Assembly: GCF_003611695.1 (NCBI RefSeq)
Contig: NZ_RAWE01000101.1
Location: forward strand, 1-32,723
Direction of reading: 5' to 3'
Source: Corallococcus carmarthensis
GTDB taxonomy: Bacteria; Myxococcota; Myxococcia; Myxococcales; Myxococcaceae
Length of the DNA: 32,723 bases
The notes below the pieces were generated by a model that worked only from the letters and a program-made list of their open reading frames with translations, did no database searches and was not told the origin of the DNA. Positions within the stretch are counted from its first letter, which is position 1, and each line of letters opens with the position of its first letter. Position numbers and translations under genes: made by a program. Below are positions 1-13,648 of the stretch, piece by piece.

Positions 1-433
1 GGCTCCGGGGCCGGCGTGGGGGCCGGGGCCGGCTCGCGGGCCTTCTGGGCCTCGGCCGTGATGACCTGGTCCATGGCCTGCTCCAGCGTCTTGTGGGCGG
101 TGACGCCCGGCTGGTCGCCATAGCCGTTCTTCAGCGCCTGGTGCTGGCCGCCCAGCTTCTCCGTCGCGCGCCAGTCCTGTTCGAACAGGCGCTGGTTCAC
201 GATGCCGATCTCGTACTGGCCCACCGCGGCGGGGCGGGGCGGAGGACCGTCCGGCTGGGCCTCCTGCATGGTGACGACCTGGACTCGCCAGGCCCACACC
301 GCGCCCGCGAGGAAGAGGACCATGGCACCGATGCCGATGCCCACGACCTTCCCCATGACGATGTGGTCTTCCTCGGCCGCCACGCCATGCGCGCCGACGA
401 TGACCCGCGATTCGACTTCGGACTGGGTCTTCT

Positions 434-437
<4 letters not shown>
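1..437 (-). CDS. Single-helix, proline-rich membrane protein downstream of actF (3' part beyond window)
   Basis: The gene starts at the ATG at 437, which overlaps the actF stop in an ATGA junction, and stays open to the window edge, so 145 residues are visible and the C-terminus is missing. The protein has a charged N-terminus (MKKTQSEVESRV), one hydrophobic segment at about residues 29-49, and a soluble part that becomes rich in Ala, Pro and Glu near the edge (repeats of APAPTP type). The translational coupling to actF indicates co-production with alternative complex III. I do not recognise a named family. It could be an accessory or assembly subunit of that complex or of the terminal oxidase that often follows it. 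The reading frame is strongly supported by the overlap and by GC-rich third positions; the function is unknown. Confidence 0.75.
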
Positions 438-1629
<1,192 letters not shown>

Positions 1630-1633
<4 letters not shown>

Positions 1634-2190
1634 CGGTTCTCCTGCGGAACGGGCTGCGTCCCGGCGGTGCTGCGGGCGGCCTGGAGCGCGCGCACGTAGG
1701 CGACGACGGCCCAGCGCTCACGCGTGTCGAGCTCACCCGAGAAGGACGGCATGATGCCGTAGCCCTCGTTGATGGCGGTGTAGAAGTGGCCGGCCGGCTT
1801 GTCCGCGAGCTCCAGCAGGGACGGCGGCAGGCGCAGCGCCATGTTCTCCGCGACGACGCTGTTGCCGTCGCCGAGCACGCCATGGCACTGCGAGCAGACG
1901 ATGTTGTACTTCTTCTGGCCCAGCTCCAGCAGGTGCTTGTCCACCGGCAGCGGGATGGCGTTCACGGCGACGCCGTTGGCGCGGCCCGTGGAGATGCCCG
2001 GGTTGCCCACCGGCCGCTCGCGCGGGACGGTGCCGGCGGGGGGCACGCGCATGGCGCGGCCGTCCGGCCAGAACTCGGACGTCTCGTAGTACTCGTACTT
2101 GGCCTGGGTCTCCATGCGCTGGAGGAACTCCGAGCTGACGTTGCAGCCCGTGAGCGCGGCGAGCCCGGCGGCGGGGATGAGCCACCTCAT
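1630..2190 (-). CDS. actE: Alternative complex III monoheme cytochrome c lipoprotein ActE
   Basis: ActE is the small c-type cytochrome of alternative complex III. It carries electrons from the iron-sulfur/pentaheme part toward the acceptor on the periplasmic side. The 186-residue protein begins with a short lipoprotein signal (MRWLIPAAGLAALTGC, lipobox LTGC, predicted acylated Cys16). A single heme-binding CSQCH motif follows in the second half, with a downstream Met (GYGIMPSF) placed like the axial methionine of class I cytochromes. The ATG at 2190 overlaps the actD stop, and the stop overlaps the actF start, both as ATGA. Longer upstream extensions of the frame run into actD and are rejected. 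Identity is secure from motif, lipobox and operon position. Confidence 0.94.
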
Positions 2191-2732
2191 TCGTTCTCTC
2201 CCGACACGACGGTCACGTGGGTCGCGCCCAGGGCCGTCAGCTGGTTCTTGACGTCCGCGGCGTCCGTCCCCGTGGGGTGCGGGATGCTCAGCCAGAAGCC
2301 GTGCGTGGACGCGCTGCGGAACTCTTCCGACTCGAAGGCCGGGTGGTAGGGCTGCGGCAGCTTGCTGAGGCCCAGCAGGCCAAAGAAGATGCCGAACGCG
2401 GCGAACAGCACGCTCAATTCGAACGTGATGGGCACCCAGGCCGGGAGGCTCAAGAGCGGACGGCCGCCGACGTTGAGCGGGTAGTCGACGGTGTTCATCC
2501 ACGTCTGCATCGTGAGGGCGGTCACCATGCCGGTGAGGCCGCCACCCAGGGCGATGAAGGGCACGCGAGAGGGCGGCAGGCCCAGCGCCTCCGACCCGCC
2601 GTGGAGCGGGTAGGGGGAGTAGGTGTCCATCCCCTGGAAGCCCTTCTCGCGCATCTGCTGCGTGGCGGAGACGAGGGCTTCCGGGGTGGCGAACTCGGCC
2701 ATCACCCAGGAATCAAGGACCTTGGCTTCCAT
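2187..2732 (-). CDS. actD: Alternative complex III subunit ActD (DUF3341 family)
   Basis: ActD is a small membrane subunit of alternative complex III of the DUF3341 family. It has no cofactor and is thought to have a structural role. The 181-residue protein has an N-terminal soluble part with the family-typical 'EFATPEALVSAT' and 'MDTYSPYPLHG' stretches. Two membrane helices lie at about residues 61-82 and 96-118, and a soluble C-terminal tail includes 'STHGFWLSIP'. I chose the ATG at 2732, four bases after the actC TAG, giving a protein that starts MEAKVLDSWV. A longer frame to 2789 lies inside actC and is rejected. It sits between actC and actE exactly as in other act operons. Confidence 0.94.
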   Translation of the reverse strand: MEAKVLDSWVMAEFATPEALVSATQQMREKGFQGMDTYSPYPLHGGSEALGLPPSRVPFIALGGGLTGMVTALTMQTWMNTVDYPLNVGGRPLLSLPAWVPITFELSVLFAAFGIFFGLLGLSKLPQPYHPAFESEEFRSASTHGFWLSIPHPTGTDAADVKNQLTALGATHVTVVSGENE

Positions 2733-2736
2733 GATG

Positions 2737-4176
<1,440 letters not shown>

Positions 4177-4181
4177 GACGG

Positions 4182-7396
<3,215 letters not shown>

Positions 7397-7400
<4 letters not shown>

Positions 7401-8059
7401 CGGTGGCATGTGGAGCAGCTCGTGCGCGAGTGAACGTCGTATTCCTTGGAGAGCTTCTCGGCGAGGGCCGCGGCTTCCGCCTTCTCCGCCGGAGGCGCCC
7501 AGGTCATGCTGGTGATGAATTCCTGGGGCCGGAGGTTGGGGCCGGGGTTGCGGTGGCAATCCAGGCACCAGCTCATCGTCAGCGGGGCGGACTGCTCGAT
7601 GGCGCCCATCTGGTCCACGCGGCCGTGGCAGGTGGCGCAGCCGACGCCCTTGCCCACGTGGATGGAGTGGTTGAAGTAGACGAAGTCCGGCAGGTTGTGG
7701 ACGCGGACCCAGGGGATGGGCTGGTCGGCGAAGAACGCCTTGCGGACCTCGGTGAGGTACGGGCTCTTGTTCCACACCTGCGCGTGGCAGGACATGCACA
7801 CGGTCGTGGAGGGGATGCCCGCCGACGGGGACTTCTCCACCGTCCAGTGGCAGTAGCGACAGTCGATCTGCTCGTCACCGGCGTGGTGCCGGTGGTCGAA
7901 CTCGATGGGCTGTTCCACCGGGTGCGCCTGATTGGTCACGTGCGGAGAGCGCACGTAGGCCAAGAGGCCGCCGATGGCGATGGCGGGCACGGCGAGGAGC
8001 ATCGCGGCCGACAGGCGCGACACCGTATTCGTCCAGCGTGGGAAGAGAGGGCCGCTCAT
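7397..8059 (-). CDS. actA: Alternative complex III pentaheme cytochrome c ActA
   Basis: ActA is the multiheme cytochrome c of alternative complex III. It is anchored by an N-terminal helix and faces the periplasm, where it receives electrons from ActB. The 220-residue protein has one membrane helix at about residues 14-34 and then five CXXCH heme motifs in order: CRYCH, CMSCH, CATCH, CLDCH and CSTCH, the last at the extreme C-terminus. Five hemes and this length match the family. The start at 8059 is an ATG with a poor ribosome-binding sequence upstream. The gene is first in the act operon and its stop overlaps actB. The 446 bases upstream hold the likely operon promoter. Confidence 0.95.
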
Positions 8060-8505
8060 ACCAGGACCAGGGGCAAGGGGACTGAAGGCGACATGAAAGC
8101 AGGGGTGGACGCGGGGAAACCGGCCGGCGCGGAAGTCAGCGGGACCATCCCGGCCCCGGTGGACCGGGCGGGCGGTGGCTCCTGGCGCTCAGACGGCAAG
8201 GCAGTCACGTCCAACGAACCTCTAGGATGGTGCCGTGGGCGTGGGTCCCTCATGCATTTCCCGACCCAACGCGGCGCGGGACCATCAACCATGAGCACGG
8301 CAGTGTCAACCATTCTGTGGGGAGTGGGAATAAGGAGCGCTTAGCACCTTCCGGGGCGGTTGCGACAAGTTGCCCGCGCGGGGTGATGAATCCCGCTTCT
8401 GGCGATCGGAAGGGGGCTTTGCGCGAGCGGCTCCGCCCTCGGGGATCAATCCCTCTCAAGGGCCTGCTACAGGGTGCGACGATCCACGTCACGCCTGAAG
8501 CGGGG
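8060..8505. other. Intergenic region upstream of the act operon
   Basis: This stretch lies between the start of actA and the end of the HNH gene, both on the minus strand. Short open frames cross it but none has a family match, ribosome site or neighbour support. I see one promoter-like element (listed separately) that would leave an untranslated leader of about 220 bases ahead of actA, and a short near-palindrome GGGATCAATCCC around 8443-8454. No convincing terminator for the HNH unit is visible, and I found no tRNA or repeat. Confidence 0.5.
8281..8309 (-). promoter_or_regulatory. Candidate sigma-70-type promoter for the act operon
   Basis: On the minus strand a perfect -35 hexamer TTGACA (8304-8309) is followed after 17 bases by GATGGT (8281-8286), a weak -10 with three of six consensus bases. 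It lies about 220 bases upstream of the actA ATG and points toward it. Spacing and the -35 match are good; the poor -10 and the long leader keep confidence low. Confidence 0.35.
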
Positions 8506-8787
8506 CTACTCGGAGTCCGGGTCGCCAGCGTCGCGCCAGCGGTCGCGGCGCTTCTGGAGCAGGCGCTCCACCAGTTCGCGCACGCGGGCGTCGCGGTGGA
8601 AGTTCGCGTCATGGCGGCTGCCCTTGCCCTGGTTGCAGCGGGCGCAGGCGAGGCCCAGGTTCTCCAGCGCGTCGGTGCCGCCCGCGCTCCGGGGCACGAT
8701 GTGCTCGATGGTGGCGCGGCTGATGGGTTCGCCGTCCAGGCTCACGGCGAGGTGGGCGTTGCAGTGCAGGCACTTGCCCATCCACAC
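8506..8787 (-). CDS. Small HNH endonuclease-family protein (possibly 5'-interrupted)
   Basis: The reading frame encodes an HNH nuclease core. From the GTG at 8787 (93 residues) there are two Cys pairs (Cys6/Cys9 and Cys48/Cys51) framing the motif: 'EHIVPRS' with His29, then 'GGTDALENL' with Asn43, then 'CARCNQGKG' with Asn52. This is the classic zinc-stabilised beta-beta-alpha-metal fold, so DNA nicking or cleavage is the expected activity; the substrate is unknown. The start is uncertain. The same frame continues upstream through about 23 codons, all ending in G or C, to a TAG at 8857-8859. Four codons before that is an ATG at 8871, just four bases after the pdeM stop, where a coupled start would be expected. 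The gene may therefore carry a nonsense codon, or initiate internally. It is the last gene of the repair cluster. Confidence 0.7.
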   Translation of the reverse strand: MWMGKCLHCNAHLAVSLDGEPISRATIEHIVPRSAGGTDALENLGLACARCNQGKGSRHDANFHRDARVRELVERLLQKRRDRWRDAGDPDSE

Positions 8788-8875
8788 CTCGGCGCCCCGG
8801 TGCGGGACGCGCTCGAAGGTGGCGTCGGTGGCGATGATCCCCAGGACGCGGCGGCGCTAGGCCTGGCTCATGGCC

Positions 8876-9529
8876 CTAGACCTCCACCACCGCGGTGCCG
8901 GCGACGGCGTAGACGCGGTCCTTGCGACCCCGCCGCACGTCCATCCCTCCGGTGAAGGCGCTGAACGCGGGCAGGACGCCCACCCCGGGGCGCAGGTGGA
9001 AGCACGGCAGCCGCAGCCGGTCCGCCCCGCCCGTCAGGCGCACCATGGGGTGGAGGTGCCCGGCCCAGACGTAGCGGCCGGCGGCGGGCTCCGGGTGGTG
9101 GGCGAAGCGGAACGGGCCTTCATCTAATACCTCCTCGCGGTCCTCCATCCGCCAGATGGGGGGAAGGGTCCGGACGTGGCGGTCGTGGTTGCCGCGTATC
9201 AGCACGACTTCTAGTGAAGCATGAGCTTCTCTCCATGTATTCACGCGGCTGATGACGTCGCGGGTGAGCCCCTGGCGCGAGTGGACGAGGTCACCTACTA
9301 GAAGGAGGCGCCGGGCGCCGGTGGCGGTGAGGGCGGAGGAGAGGCGGGCCAGGTCGTCATCCAGGACCCCCAGGGGCAGGGGGATGCCGTGCTGCTGGAA
9401 GGACTCGGTCTTGCCCCAGTGCAGGTCCGCGACGGCGAGCACTCCGGCCTGGGGCCAGTGCAGGGCCCGTTCCGGGAGCAGTTCCACGTCCGCGTCCGCT
9501 ACGCGGGTCTGGCATCGGCCTGGGACCAT
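8876..9529 (-). CDS. pdeM: Ligase-associated DNA damage response metallophosphoesterase PdeM
   Basis: PdeM is a calcineurin-like metallophosphoesterase; the Pseudomonas putida relative is a manganese-dependent DNA nuclease encoded with Lhr-Core, exonuclease and ligase. The 217-residue protein shows the dimetal motifs in order: DLHWGK (Asp35, His37), GDLVHSR (Asp80), RGNHD (Asn114, His115), His144/His145 and GHLHP (His158, His160). Length fits the family. The ATG at 9529 lies inside the helicase gene, giving a 31-base overlap and implying translational coupling. A GTG 14 codons further in is an alternative. The stop is followed within four bases by an ATG that heads the HNH frame. The family call is firm; a role in DNA repair is inferred from the conserved neighbourhood. 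Confidence 0.93.
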   Translation of the reverse strand: MVPGRCQTRVADADVELLPERALHWPQAGVLAVADLHWGKTESFQQHGIPLPLGVLDDDLARLSSALTATGARRLLLVGDLVHSRQGLTRDVISRVNTWREAHASLEVVLIRGNHDRHVRTLPPIWRMEDREEVLDEGPFRFAHHPEPAAGRYVWAGHLHPMVRLTGGADRLRLPCFHLRPGVGVLPAFSAFTGGMDVRRGRKDRVYAVAGTAVVEV

Positions 9530-12060
9530 CGCTCCTTGAGACGCTCCACGCGGTCCAGCAGGGATTCGTTGGACACGCTGGCGCTGATGCGCTCGACGAC
9601 GAGCGGGAAGGCCAGCGGCGAGGGCCGGTGGACGTGGACGACTTCGACGGGGCTTGCTCCCAGGCGCTCCAGGGTGCGCGCGAGCCGGCCCTGTTCGAAC
9701 TGCTGCTCCAGCACCTCGCGGCGGGCCTGGCGCAGCAGGAGGTTGTCCGGGTCGTACTTCACGAAGACGTCATAGAGGAGCGCGGCGCTGGCCTGGACCT
9801 GACGCGTGGACTTGCGCGCCCCGGGCAGGCCCGGCATCACCAGCCCGGCCACGCGGGCGATGTCGCGGAACTGCCGGCGCGCGAGCTCGCTCAGGTTCAC
9901 GCTCTCCAGGATGTCCTCCACCAGCCGCTCGCGGGTGAAGAGGGCCGGGCGCAGGGCCTCGTCGAAGGGGAAGGGCGTGGGGGTGAGCAGCTCCAGGCCG
10001 TAGTCGTTCACCGACAGGCTGAAGGTGGCCTTCTGCAGGCGCGTGAGGCGCAGGGCGAGGAGCGCCGCCAGTCCTTCGTGCACGAGCCTTCCTTCAAAGG
10101 GATAGAGGAAGAGGTGGTGGCCGTCGCGCGTGCGGCAGGTCTCCGCCAGACAGCGGCCGTCGCCGGGGATGCGCGACAGGCGGGCCTGTGCATCGAGGAT
10201 GGGCCACGCGGCGGCGATCTCATCCCGGGTGACGTCGCCCTGGCGCGCGGCCTCCAATGTGCGGCGCATCGCGGACGCGAGCGAGGTGGAGAGGGGCAGG
10301 CGGCTGCCGCCCCAGCGCGGCGTCTGGGTGGCCTTGGCCTTCGCGGGCTTCACGTAGGCCGTCATGTCCTTGAAGCGGCTGAACTCCAGCCGGCGGCCCG
10401 CGAAGAGGAAGGTATCCCCAGGCTTCAGGCGGCTGACGTAGGACTCCTCCACCGTGCCCAGGTTGCCGCCGCTCCAGTAGCGCAGCTGCACGGACGCGTC
10501 CGAGGTGATGGTGCCGATGTTCAACCGGTGCAGCCGGGCGAGCCGCACGTCGGGCACGCGGAAGCGGCAGTCCACCTCCACCACGCGGCGGAACTCCGGG
10601 TAGGCGCGCAGCGTGGGGCCTCCCTCGCGCACCAGGGTGAGGGCCCAGTCGAACTCCTCGTCGGTAAGGGACGCGTAGCTGGTGGCGGTGCGGACCTCGT
10701 CGCGCAGGGCTTCGCGGGTGAAGCCTCCTCCCAGCGCGCACGTCACCAGGTGCTGAGCCAGCACGTCGAGCGGCTTGGACAGTGGCGTGCGTGGCTCCAC
10801 CTCACGGCCCGCGATGGCGTCCCGGGCGGCGGCCATCTCCACCAGTTCGAGCGCGTGCGTGGGGACGAAGAGGATGCGGCAGGTGGCGCCGGGGCGGTGC
10901 GCGCTGCGGCCCGCGCGCTGAAGGGTGCGGCCGATGCCCTTGGGACTTCCTATCTGGATGACGCGCTCCACCGGGCCGAAGTCCACGCCCAGGTCCAGCG
11001 AGGACGTGCACACGACGAGGCGCAGGCTGCCGTCCTTGAGGCCTCCCTCCACTCGCTCGCGCTCCTCGCGGTCGATGGAACCGTGGTGCAGCGCGAGCAG
11101 GTGCTCCCATTCGGGGCGCAGGAAGCGCAGGCCTTCGAACCAGCGCTCCGCTTGCGAACGGGTGTTGGTGAAGAGGAGCGTGGACTGCGTTGGATCCAAC
11201 CATTCCGCCACGCGCGGGAGCATGGTGAAGCCCAGGTGGCCCGACCAGGGGAAGGTGTCCATCTCCGCTGGCAGCAACGTCTCCACGTCCACCGGGCGCT
11301 GGAGCTCCGCGCTCACCAGGGTGGGCTTGCGGTCCGTGCCGACGACGGTGCGCGCGGCCTCCTCCAGATTGGCGAGCGTGGCGGACAATGCCCAGATGCG
11401 CAGGCCCGGTGCGAAGTGGCGCAGGCGGGCCAGGGCCAGCTCCACCTGGGTACCTCGCTTGGAGGCGAGCAGTTCGTGCCACTCGTCCACGATGACGGCG
11501 CGCAACGAGGCGAAGTTCTCCGCCGCCTGCTCTTGCGTCAGTAGGAGTGACAGGGACTCCGGCGTGGTGATCAGGACCTGGGGCAGACGCTCGCGCTGGC
11601 GCTGACGCACGGAGGAGGAGGTGTCGCCCGTGCGGCTCTCGACCTCCAGGTCCGCGTCCAACGCCAGGAGTGGTTCACGCAGGGCCTGCTCCACGTCACG
11701 CGACACCGCTCGCAGCGGTGTGAGGTAGAGGATTTGAAGGCCCTTCTGGTCGCGCTCCGCCACGTCCGCCAGCGGGCCGATGTATGCCGCGTAGGTCTTC
11801 CCCGCGCCGGTGGGCACGTGGATGAGGCCGCTGTCTCCTCGCGCGTAGGCGGCCCACGCTTCTTCCTGGAAGGCGTAGGGCGTCCATCCCTTGGACGCGA
11901 ACCACTGGCGGAGTTGCTCCAGTGGCGCTCCTTGATAGGGAGAAGGGCTCCGGGGGGCGGGACGCTTCGCGCGGGTTCGCTTGGGCTCCGGTGATTCCGT
12001 CTGCGTTTCCGGCGCGTGCTTGCCGCGCATGCGATTGCGGCGGGGCTTAGTGGGCTGCAT
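9499..12060 (-). CDS. Ligase-associated DNA damage response DEXH-box helicase (Lhr-Core-like)
   Basis: This is a superfamily 2 helicase of the Lhr-Core type found beside an ATP-dependent ligase; Lhr-Core proteins are 3'-to-5' ATP-dependent DNA translocases. The 853-residue protein begins with a basic, disordered stretch (residues 1-40). The helicase motifs follow: Walker A VPTGAGKT (Lys88), TPLRA, TTPES, DEWH (191-194), SATLAN (225-230), then CTSSLDLGVDFG and QRAGRSAHR in the second RecA domain. Winged-helix and Lhr-specific domains fill the rest. The frame starts at the ATG at 12060 and overlaps the ligase stop by 14 bases, and its own end overlaps pdeM. This tight packing indicates one transcript. 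It is shorter than full-length Lhr, as expected for the Core form. Confidence 0.94.
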   Translation of the reverse strand: MQPTKPRRNRMRGKHAPETQTESPEPKRTRAKRPAPRSPSPYQGAPLEQLRQWFASKGWTPYAFQEEAWAAYARGDSGLIHVPTGAGKTYAAYIGPLADVAERDQKGLQILYLTPLRAVSRDVEQALREPLLALDADLEVESRTGDTSSSVRQRQRERLPQVLITTPESLSLLLTQEQAAENFASLRAVIVDEWHELLASKRGTQVELALARLRHFAPGLRIWALSATLANLEEAARTVVGTDRKPTLVSAELQRPVDVETLLPAEMDTFPWSGHLGFTMLPRVAEWLDPTQSTLLFTNTRSQAERWFEGLRFLRPEWEHLLALHHGSIDREERERVEGGLKDGSLRLVVCTSSLDLGVDFGPVERVIQIGSPKGIGRTLQRAGRSAHRPGATCRILFVPTHALELVEMAAARDAIAGREVEPRTPLSKPLDVLAQHLVTCALGGGFTREALRDEVRTATSYASLTDEEFDWALTLVREGGPTLRAYPEFRRVVEVDCRFRVPDVRLARLHRLNIGTITSDASVQLRYWSGGNLGTVEESYVSRLKPGDTFLFAGRRLEFSRFKDMTAYVKPAKAKATQTPRWGGSRLPLSTSLASAMRRTLEAARQGDVTRDEIAAAWPILDAQARLSRIPGDGRCLAETCRTRDGHHLFLYPFEGRLVHEGLAALLALRLTRLQKATFSLSVNDYGLELLTPTPFPFDEALRPALFTRERLVEDILESVNLSELARRQFRDIARVAGLVMPGLPGARKSTRQVQASAALLYDVFVKYDPDNLLLRQARREVLEQQFEQGRLARTLERLGASPVEVVHVHRPSPLAFPLVVERISASVSNESLLDRVERLKERWSQADARPA

Positions 12061-13645
12061 GGAGCAGCCCCTTCAATGAATCGAGCGTGTCCGCGTCCTG
12101 CGCCGTCTTGTCCGCGCGCCACCGCGCGATGCGAGGGAAGCGCAGGGCGATGCCCGACTTGTGGCGCGGGGAGGGCGCAATGGCTTCGAAGTGCAGCTCG
12201 AACACCTGCTCCGGATCCACAGAGCGCACCGGGCCGAACTTCTCTCGCGTGTGGGCTCGGATCCACCGGTCCAGCCGGCCAATCTCCTCGTCGGTGAGGC
12301 CCGAGTAGGCCTTCGTCACCGGCAGCAGGTCCTCGCCGTTCCACACCGCGAAGGTGTAGTCCGTGTAGAGCGACGAGCGCCGGCCGTGGCCCGGGTGCGC
12401 GTAGAGCAGCACCGCGTCCACCGTGTAGGGGTCGATCTTCCACTTCCACCAGTCACCGCGCTTGCGACCCGTCTGGTAGGCGGAGTCCAGGCGCTTGATC
12501 ATCAGGCCTTCGACGTTGCGCGTGCGGGACTCCTTGCGCAGCTCCGCCAACGCCTCCCACGACGGCGCCGTCACCGACGGAGAGAGGGGGAAGCGCGGGT
12601 GGTCCTTGAGCAGGGCCTCCAGCCTCGCGCGCCGCTCGCGCAGGGGCAGCTCGCGCACGTCCTTCCCGTCCTGCTCCAGCAGGTCGTAGACGACGAACGC
12701 GGCGGGGGCTTCCGCCAACACCTTGGGCGTGAGCTTCTGTCTGCCAATGCGGCGCTGGAGCCGGGCGAAGGGCAGGGGGACACCGTCCTCGTAGGCCATC
12801 ACCTCGCCGTCGAGCACCGTGCCTTCGGGCAGCGCCCGGGCGGCCTCGGTGATTTCGGGGAAGCGCTCGGTGATCAGCTCCTCGCCCCGGCTCCAGAGGA
12901 ACACGTCGCCCTGGCGGCGGATCAGCTGGCCGCGGATGCCGTCCCACTTCCACTCGATGAGCCAGTCACTCAGTTCGCCCAGGGACTCCGCCGGCTGCTC
13001 CAGCGGGGACGCGAGGTAGTACGGATACGGGCGCGACACGTGCCCGTCCGACACGTCCTGCGCCACGAGCTGTTCGAAGAACGCCTTCGTCGGCGTCCAC
13101 GTCCCCATCAGCCGGTGCGCCACGCTGGGGGGCGGCAGGCCCGTGACCTGGGCGATGGCTCGCACCACCAGCGTGTTGGACACGCCCACGCGCAGCTCGC
13201 CTGTGAGCATCTTGTTGAGCAGGAACAGCTCGCGGCGGGGCATGGACTTCCACCAGCCCACCACGCGCTCGCGCTGATCCGCCGCGTCCAGCCCGCGCAG
13301 GGGCAACAGGCGTTCTTCCAACCACCGCGAGAGCGGGAGTTCCTCGGCGTGCTCGGGCGGGAGGTTCGCGCCGTCGAGCAGCAGGGCAATCACCTCCGCC
13401 AGGTCTCCCACCGACGCGTAGACTTCATCGAAGAGCCAGTCCGGGATGCCCGTGAGCTCCTGCGTCCAGCCCACCAGCAGCTTCGACGTGAGCAGCCGCT
13501 TGAGCTTCTGACCCGTGAGGAAGAACAGGCCCCAGGCCGCGTCCTCCGGCGGCGTCCGCCGGAAGTATCGCGCCATCGCCTCCACCTTCGCGTTGGTGGA
13601 GGTCGTCTGGTCGAGCGTGTCGTACAGGTCGGCCAGTGCTCGCAC
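12047..13645 (-). CDS. ATP-dependent DNA ligase of the ligase-associated repair cluster
   Basis: The 532-residue protein is an ATP-dependent DNA ligase of the subgroup sometimes labelled 'cisplatin damage response ligase'. It seals nicks through a lysyl-AMP intermediate. Residues 1-200 form the helical DNA-binding domain, starting MRALADLYDTLDQTTS. The nucleotidyltransferase core follows with motif I EWKWDGIRG (adenylated Lys233), VLDGEVMAY (motif III), EGLMIKRLDS (motif IV) and GDWWKWKIDP (motif V). The C-terminal OB domain carries an RFPRIARWR motif. The start is a GTG at 13645, three bases after the exonuclease stop; no better upstream start exists. It is separate from the replicative NAD-dependent ligase that bacteria use, so it is an accessory repair enzyme by inference. 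Confidence 0.94.
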   Translation of the reverse strand: MRALADLYDTLDQTTSTNAKVEAMARYFRRTPPEDAAWGLFFLTGQKLKRLLTSKLLVGWTQELTGIPDWLFDEVYASVGDLAEVIALLLDGANLPPEHAEELPLSRWLEERLLPLRGLDAADQRERVVGWWKSMPRRELFLLNKMLTGELRVGVSNTLVVRAIAQVTGLPPPSVAHRLMGTWTPTKAFFEQLVAQDVSDGHVSRPYPYYLASPLEQPAESLGELSDWLIEWKWDGIRGQLIRRQGDVFLWSRGEELITERFPEITEAARALPEGTVLDGEVMAYEDGVPLPFARLQRRIGRQKLTPKVLAEAPAAFVVYDLLEQDGKDVRELPLRERRARLEALLKDHPRFPLSPSVTAPSWEALAELRKESRTRNVEGLMIKRLDSAYQTGRKRGDWWKWKIDPYTVDAVLLYAHPGHGRRSSLYTDYTFAVWNGEDLLPVTKAYSGLTDEEIGRLDRWIRAHTREKFGPVRSVDPEQVFELHFEAIAPSPRHKSGIALRFPRIARWRADKTAQDADTLDSLKGLLHAAH

Positions 13646-13648
13646 GGG

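Noticed and set aside
8056-8313. Minus-strand 85-codon frame directly upstream of actA
   Set aside because: It has no domain or ribosome site, its codon third positions are not GC-biased like those of the neighbours, and it contains the candidate promoter.
8227-8955. 242-codon plus-strand frame covering the act upstream region and the HNH gene
   Set aside because: It spans a non-coding gap and runs antisense to an HNH core with conserved Cys and His motifs; it ends in a poly-Pro/Arg string.
9628-11544. 638-codon plus-strand open frame opposite the Lhr-Core helicase
   Set aside because: The helicase has every expected motif, and this frame shows only antisense-type composition.
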